Shown here one piece after another: positions 60,339-64,000 of a DNA stretch of 64,000 bases. The notes beneath the pieces are model-generated. The model was not told the origin of the DNA, did no database searches, and saw only the letters and a program-made list of their open reading frames with translations. Origin of the DNA: Microbulbifer variabilis (GTDB taxonomy: Bacteria; Pseudomonadota; Gammaproteobacteria; Pseudomonadales; Cellvibrionaceae); NCBI RefSeq assembly GCF_020524905.1, contig NZ_JAIVKI010000003.1, positions 1 through 64,000 on the forward strand. Direction: 5' to 3'. Position 1 is the first letter of the stretch. Each line of letters starts with the position of its first letter. Position numbers and translations under genes: made by a program.

Positions 60339-61343
60339 CTAGCGAAAATCGTTAAGTCCAACAAAAGTGCCGCCATTGCGATAAGTCAGTTCTCGCATCA
60401 AAGCGGCAAAGCGAAGTCCGGTAGTTTGTAAATGCGGTGGTCTGGAAAACTGTATGGGGAATCCCACTGCGTGAATGCGAATATTGCGCTTGCCTTCTCC
60501 ATGTTGGGCATTGACCCGATCCACTGCCAACATGACATTGCGTATGGATTTACCAGTAAATTCATCACCGAGAACATAAATACTGATTTTTTTGCTGGGA
60601 TCGTAGAAGCTTCGGACGGCTTTTTGTATGCCCTCGACGGGGCTGGAGTTACTAAAAGGGTTCCAGGTTTTTAATCGTTGGAGAATTGCTTGGCGGCGCC
60701 CAGGGGTGTCGGGGATCCATTTGTTTCGGTAGTTGAAGAACATGTAGTCACCCATGTCATTCATTATCTGGATACCTTTGACATTGGGATAGAGGTCGAG
60801 AGTGTTAACCATTTCCGCCATCATGCGGTCCCAGCCATAATTAAACATACTGCCGGAGGTGTCGATTATGAAAAGAATGTACTCACTATCGACGGGTATC
60901 CCGCCGATGACATTATTTTTGCGCTGGTAGTTTTCACCGAGTAAACGGCGCATTTCTTCCGTCATTGATTGCAAAGCGATGGTCAACTCACCCTTTAACT
61001 TACCCTCTTCACTTTGGCCTTCGGTTTTACTGGCGTAGACTGCTTGCAGGGCTTCCAGCTCTCCACGTAGGTTGGCTATGCGTTTGCGCTCGATATCAAT
61101 TTGTTCGCGCTTGGCGTTGAGATCCCGATTAAGAATGGTTGTTTCTCCACGAATCTCTGCGATTTGTTGTTGGAGCTCAATAACTTGAGCTTCCAGATCT
61201 ACCTCTGCCTCTTCAAGAACAATGGGCTCGGCGGTTTTCGCAATCATCAATAACAGCACAATGGCGCCAAACCCACAGCAAATTACATCGAGAAAGGAGA
61301 TGCTAAATTCTTCTTGGCGCCTTTTCTTTGACGAACCGATCAT
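60339..61343 (-). CDS. Membrane-anchored VWA protein (2) with ExbD-like helix
   Basis: 334 residues. A basic N-terminus (KKRRQEE) leads into one membrane helix at ~15-36 that begins SFLDVICCGFGA, with Asp19 at the cytoplasmic edge as in ExbD/MotB. A coiled coil follows (~46-125), then a VWA domain (~150-334) with MIDAS motif DTSGSM and the later Asp in VLGDEF. It is predicted to put the VWA domain in the periplasm. Its ATG overlaps the upstream VWA gene by 4 bases. The two VWA proteins share the helix sequence and probably form a complex with the channel protein. Confidence 0.87.
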   Translation of the reverse strand: MIGSSKKRRQEEFSISFLDVICCGFGAIVLLLMIAKTAEPIVLEEAEVDLEAQVIELQQQIAEIRGETTILNRDLNAKREQIDIERKRIANLRGELEALQAVYASKTEGQSEEGKLKGELTIALQSMTEEMRRLLGENYQRKNNVIGGIPVDSEYILFIIDTSGSMFNYGWDRMMAEMVNTLDLYPNVKGIQIMNDMGDYMFFNYRNKWIPDTPGRRQAILQRLKTWNPFSNSSPVEGIQKAVRSFYDPSKKISIYVLGDEFTGKSIRNVMLAVDRVNAQHGEGKRNIRIHAVGFPIQFSRPPHLQTTGLRFAALMRELTYRNGGTFVGLNDFR

Positions 61344-62422
61344 GGCCAGTCCCTCGATGGTGCGAGAAAAGATCCCTGTGTTTGCATGGCTAGCTTCCAG
61401 AATTCACTGGCAGCAAAAGGGTCGCCCTCCATGGGAGTGAGAATAATGTTGACTGGTACATTTGCGGGAAGGACTTTTACTGCGCTTTTAAACAAATTAC
61501 GCCTCTCCCTGCCTGAGATAGTGGCTCCGCGGGGTGGTTTCATACCTTGGGTAGGCAGACCATCAGTGATCAGAATAATGTTATCGGGTAAAGGCGTCAT
61601 GGCGTGAATGGCATTGAATACCCTTTCCAAGCTAGTGCCATTTTCTGGCACAATTTCATCTAATTCTTTGATCGCTTTATCCAGCTGGTCGCGATCATCC
61701 ACATTTAGCCAACGATCTTCTGTTCCGGCAATTGCGGCGCGAAATGATGTATTGAAAGTATAGATCTGGTACTGGCTGTCTGGTGGTAGCTGGGCGGTAA
61801 GCCAGGAAACGGTATTAATAGCTCGTCGCCATTTTTCTGTCTGGCGTTTAACTCTTGAGGACATATTTCGGGCGCGAATGACTTTGATAAGCTCATCACC
61901 AAGCATTGATGCTGAGGCATCGAGTAGGATTAGAATTCGGTTTCCGCCAAGGCGAAGCCCTGTGAGATACTGTCGATCGCCATCACCAGTATATTTTCGA
62001 ACATTATTGCCGAGTTTCTTATTCTCTTCTTCCAGGTCTTTTTTTGCCTGTTCCAGTTTTTTGAGTTTGTCCTGTAATCTTTTTATATCTTCCTTTTCAT
62101 CGATACTATCTACTTCGGCAATATTGCCTTTTACCTCTTCAATTTGATCGAGGATACGGCGTGCCAGTCCTTGGGCTTCTGCCAGTTCATCGCTGACGAT
62201 ATCCAGGGTGTTGCGTGCCAATACAAGGTGCTCTTCGCCGAGAACGACCTCTTCCTGTAGCAGGTTTACTTCGGCACTCAGATCCTCGGTTTCCACCTCG
62301 ATTTCATGATCGGAACCATGCTTGATGATGAGAAAAATCAGAGCAACTGCACCGAATCCACATGACATGATGTCCAGAAAAGATAGGCTGAAAGTGGAAA
62401 AGCGGCGCTGCTTACGTCTCAT
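61340..62422 (-). CDS. Membrane-anchored VWA protein (1) with ExbD-like helix
   Basis: 360 residues. The basic N-terminus (RRKQRR) is followed by a membrane helix (~13-34) beginning SFLDIMSCGFGA, with Asp17 in the ExbD/MotB position. A long charged coiled coil covers ~45-140. The VWA domain (~160-350) has a full MIDAS: DASASM, the Thr in NGTSLERV and the Asp in ITDGLP. It should bind a metal and a protein ligand in the periplasm. It overlaps the actin-fold-like gene by 11 bases and VWA (2) by 4, so these products are likely made in fixed ratios. Confidence 0.88.
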   Translation of the reverse strand: MRRKQRRFSTFSLSFLDIMSCGFGAVALIFLIIKHGSDHEIEVETEDLSAEVNLLQEEVVLGEEHLVLARNTLDIVSDELAEAQGLARRILDQIEEVKGNIAEVDSIDEKEDIKRLQDKLKKLEQAKKDLEEENKKLGNNVRKYTGDGDRQYLTGLRLGGNRILILLDASASMLGDELIKVIRARNMSSRVKRQTEKWRRAINTVSWLTAQLPPDSQYQIYTFNTSFRAAIAGTEDRWLNVDDRDQLDKAIKELDEIVPENGTSLERVFNAIHAMTPLPDNIILITDGLPTQGMKPPRGATISGRERRNLFKSAVKVLPANVPVNIILTPMEGDPFAASEFWKLAMQTQGSFLAPSRDWP

Positions 62423-63716
62423 AACGTTCTACGCTGATTGCTGTTATAACGTCGTGCCGGTCTGCAATTCCGATTATATCGCCGGCGTTGAGATTAACCG
62501 GCGCGGCAATTTCCTCTCCATTGAGCATAAGGCGAATTCCCGCATCCACTCTTAATGCCAGGCGTCCCGCATGATTGGTAACGGTTGCCGCTGGATGTTC
62601 TGGTGGAGTGGGTGTTACCTGGAACTTATCCTCATGCCAAAAAACAAATAGAGGTTGCTGTGCCGCAAGAGCACGATGACCATATAGCAGGTGCGTCGCC
62701 GCAGCTTCCGAGGGCGCTTCCAGATGCAAACTGATTTCACTTTCTGGAGCCGCGCTGACACTGTTTACCAGTCGCAATGCGGAATCTTGGCTTCGAATCT
62801 CTTTCCAGCGATTTTTAATGGATTGAGCTGTACTGTCTCTAGCGAGAAGATGCATACGTTGGGCTAATTGCGTACCACCGGGGATTTCTGCCCAGCGGTG
62901 GGATATAAAGCTCACACTACTGCTATCGGCAAGGTTTTCAATCATTGCCCGCACACGGGAAAGTATGGGGGCCGTGGCGTCTTGAAGTTGGCGTAAAGAG
63001 ATTTTTGCCGTTCGATCATCCAATTCAGCGAGAACCTCTCCCTGGCTCATAGCACGGCCGACCCATTGGGGCATCAAGTCGTATAGCTGTTGTTCGGATT
63101 CAGCGGAATGCAGCGGGTCAAAACGACACTGCATGATAAAGGCATCGGTAAATACTCTTGCCCAGGCTTCATGAAAATGGCAAAGGCCGGCATCGGCAAC
63201 ACTCTCCGCCGATTTTATGGTGGCGAGCTGATCTACCCATATGCGGGAGACCAGGGTTTGGTGTAGTTGTAATTCCACATGTATATGCAGTCCGGCTGGG
63301 GCCAAGTCGCCAACAGCTGCGCTTGCTGAATCAACTAGCCCGACCACATTCATATTACTTTCTTTGATAATTCCGAGCAGCAGTGCCAATTGCTCACGGG
63401 TAAAGTTTCCGGGTACGGCCAGTACCAACTCATCGGGAAGGTCGCAATGTTCAGAGATCTCCTGTAAGTGGCAGTAGGCCAGGTCGGCGTGGTGGCGACA
63501 GCGCTGGTTGGCCGATTTTAGTGATTCCAAGCTGAGTCTTCGCCAAAACTGGTTATTAACCTGAGTGGGGTGACTGCGTGCACGCATTTGCGCAGCGGTG
63601 CCTATATGGATACGTCCCGGTTCAATTACCGCGATCCCGGGGCTTTCCAGAACTTCTGTAGTGCCGATAAAAACTCTTAAACCACAGTCATTGATTTCAA
63701 GGACACCTTGTCCCAT
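62412..63716 (-). CDS. Hsp70/actin-fold-like protein with FHA-like tail
   Basis: 434 residues. The N-terminal half has the layout of an Hsp70-type ATPase: a first phosphate-loop-like EINDCGLRVF (Asp-x-Gly), later LVLAVPGNFTREQLALLLGI, which resembles the VPA-F-QR segment of Hsp70, and LVDSASAAVGD, resembling the EPTAAA region. Key Thr/Lys residues of true Hsp70 are not all visible, so ATPase activity is uncertain. The C-terminal ~110 residues have a small beta domain (LALRVDAGIRLMLNGEEI, LNAGDIIGI) that looks FHA-like. GAGGAA precedes the ATG. It sits between the channel and the VWA genes. Confidence 0.65.
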   Translation of the reverse strand: MGQGVLEINDCGLRVFIGTTEVLESPGIAVIEPGRIHIGTAAQMRARSHPTQVNNQFWRRLSLESLKSANQRCRHHADLAYCHLQEISEHCDLPDELVLAVPGNFTREQLALLLGIIKESNMNVVGLVDSASAAVGDLAPAGLHIHVELQLHQTLVSRIWVDQLATIKSAESVADAGLCHFHEAWARVFTDAFIMQCRFDPLHSAESEQQLYDLMPQWVGRAMSQGEVLAELDDRTAKISLRQLQDATAPILSRVRAMIENLADSSSVSFISHRWAEIPGGTQLAQRMHLLARDSTAQSIKNRWKEIRSQDSALRLVNSVSAAPESEISLHLEAPSEAAATHLLYGHRALAAQQPLFVFWHEDKFQVTPTPPEHPAATVTNHAGRLALRVDAGIRLMLNGEEIAAPVNLNAGDIIGIADRHDVITAISVERYET

Positions 63717-63763
63717 GGAGAATTCCTCGTGGCCAATATCCGAGATGATGATTTTGATGCTAT

Positions 63764-64000
63764 TTAGCTGATTTTTAGAAACCTCAGCAGGCGGTTATCG
63801 CAATAATTCTGTGTGTCCAGTACCAGCCTTTCTTGCATAAGCTGTAACTGGTGGGTGAAAAACATAATGACGATACTGATCACGAGGGCGATAAAAGTGG
63901 AGTTAAAGGCGACACCAAGGCTTACGGTAACGCCGGCAATATCGCCTTCCACAGCCTTGTGGGCTTGAGATAGCGCCTCGCCAATACCGCGTACGGTTCC
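63764..64000 (-). CDS. MotA/TolQ/ExbB-family proton channel protein, 5' part beyond window
   Basis: Only the last 78 residues are visible; the frame stays open through base 64000. The C-terminal part has a conserved GIGEALSQA stretch followed by AGVTVSLGVAFNSTFIALVISIVIMFF and a basic helical tail (QLMQERLVLDTQNYCDNRLLRF). This is the last membrane helix and cytoplasmic end of MotA/ExbB-type stator proteins, with the small-residue and Thr pattern near the start of the helix. It is the first visible gene of the operon, 47 bases upstream of the Hsp70-like gene. Confidence 0.8.
   Translation of the reverse strand, partial: GTVRGIGEALSQAHKAVEGDIAGVTVSLGVAFNSTFIALVISIVIMFFTHQLQLMQERLVLDTQNYCDNRLLRFLKIS

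Noticed and set aside
57485-64000. Zorya or another known MotA-based defence system
   Set aside because: No OmpA-like ZorB, helicase/nuclease (ZorD) or ZorC/E is visible. The partners are VWA proteins, lipoproteins and an M48 peptidase.
1-64000. CRISPR array, rRNA or insertion sequence
   Set aside because: No regularly spaced direct repeats, no rRNA-like stretch and no transposase was recognised on reading both strands.

Overview
The window reads as chromosome of a gammaproteobacterium, probably marine. RimI, HolD-like, LeuA, MgsA and OhrR-type sequences are all of gammaproteobacterial character. The many secreted lipoproteins and peptidases, YHYH proteins, RND and TonB/ExbD parts would fit a Cellvibrionales-type marine bacterium such as Microbulbifer. 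That genus-level guess is inference from gene flavour, not from a search.

Layout. (1) 1-8.7 kb is the end of a prophage or similar integrated element. It holds the C-terminal part of a tail-tip (J/TipJ-like) protein and a string of cargo genes: an AT-rich PIN-domain protein, a lipoprotein HNH nuclease, an unknown two-gene pair, and a DUF433 antitoxin-like protein without its usual partner. An XRE repressor-like gene, an SOS-controlled umuDC pair behind a textbook LexA box, an FRG-domain protein and a P4-type tyrosine integrase follow. (2) 9-21 kb is chromosomal: an Xaa-Pro aminopeptidase, a BaeSR-like two-component system, a cluster of three tandem YHYH-domain secreted proteins with a small secreted companion, and a MATE exporter. 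(3) 20.5-26.8 kb: leuA, holD-like and rimI form a tightly packed operon, preceded by a likely Leu-codon leader peptide. Next come glutathione peroxidase with an OhrR-type regulator and paired palindromes, then a cytochrome c/FTR1 iron permease behind a Fur-like box. (4) 26.9-35 kb: four tandem paralogues of an MFS (LplT-like) plus PlsC acyltransferase fusion. The two middle copies have lost the acyltransferase motifs. (5) 35-46.5 kb: an M13 peptidase, a chalcone-isomerase-like/TonB fusion, a cNMP-binding protein, an RND efflux pair, a glycerate-kinase-like P-loop kinase, and a histone-H1-like protein with nine AT-hooks. (6) 46.5-48.1 kb is gene-poor and AT-rich. (7) 48-57 kb is metabolic: mgsA, a lone exbD, tryptophan 2,3-dioxygenase, an M20 amidohydrolase with an amidinotransferase-fold enzyme, enoyl-CoA hydratase, glycerophosphodiesterase and acyl-CoA synthetase. 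(8) 57.5-64 kb is a compact seven-gene minus-strand operon that runs off the right edge.

The best candidate for an undescribed system is the operon in (8). It encodes a MotA/TolQ/ExbB-type channel, an Hsp70/actin-fold-like protein, two membrane-anchored VWA proteins, two lipoproteins and an M48 lipoprotein peptidase. Both VWA proteins share an ExbD/MotB-like N-terminal transmembrane segment that starts with an SFLD motif. This suggests a proton-driven stator whose periplasmic effector is a VWA domain rather than a peptidoglycan-binding or TonB-coupling domain. It is not Zorya, since no OmpA-like ZorB or ZorC/D/E is present. The second most unusual locus is the quartet of MFS-PlsC fusions with two apparent pseudoenzymes.
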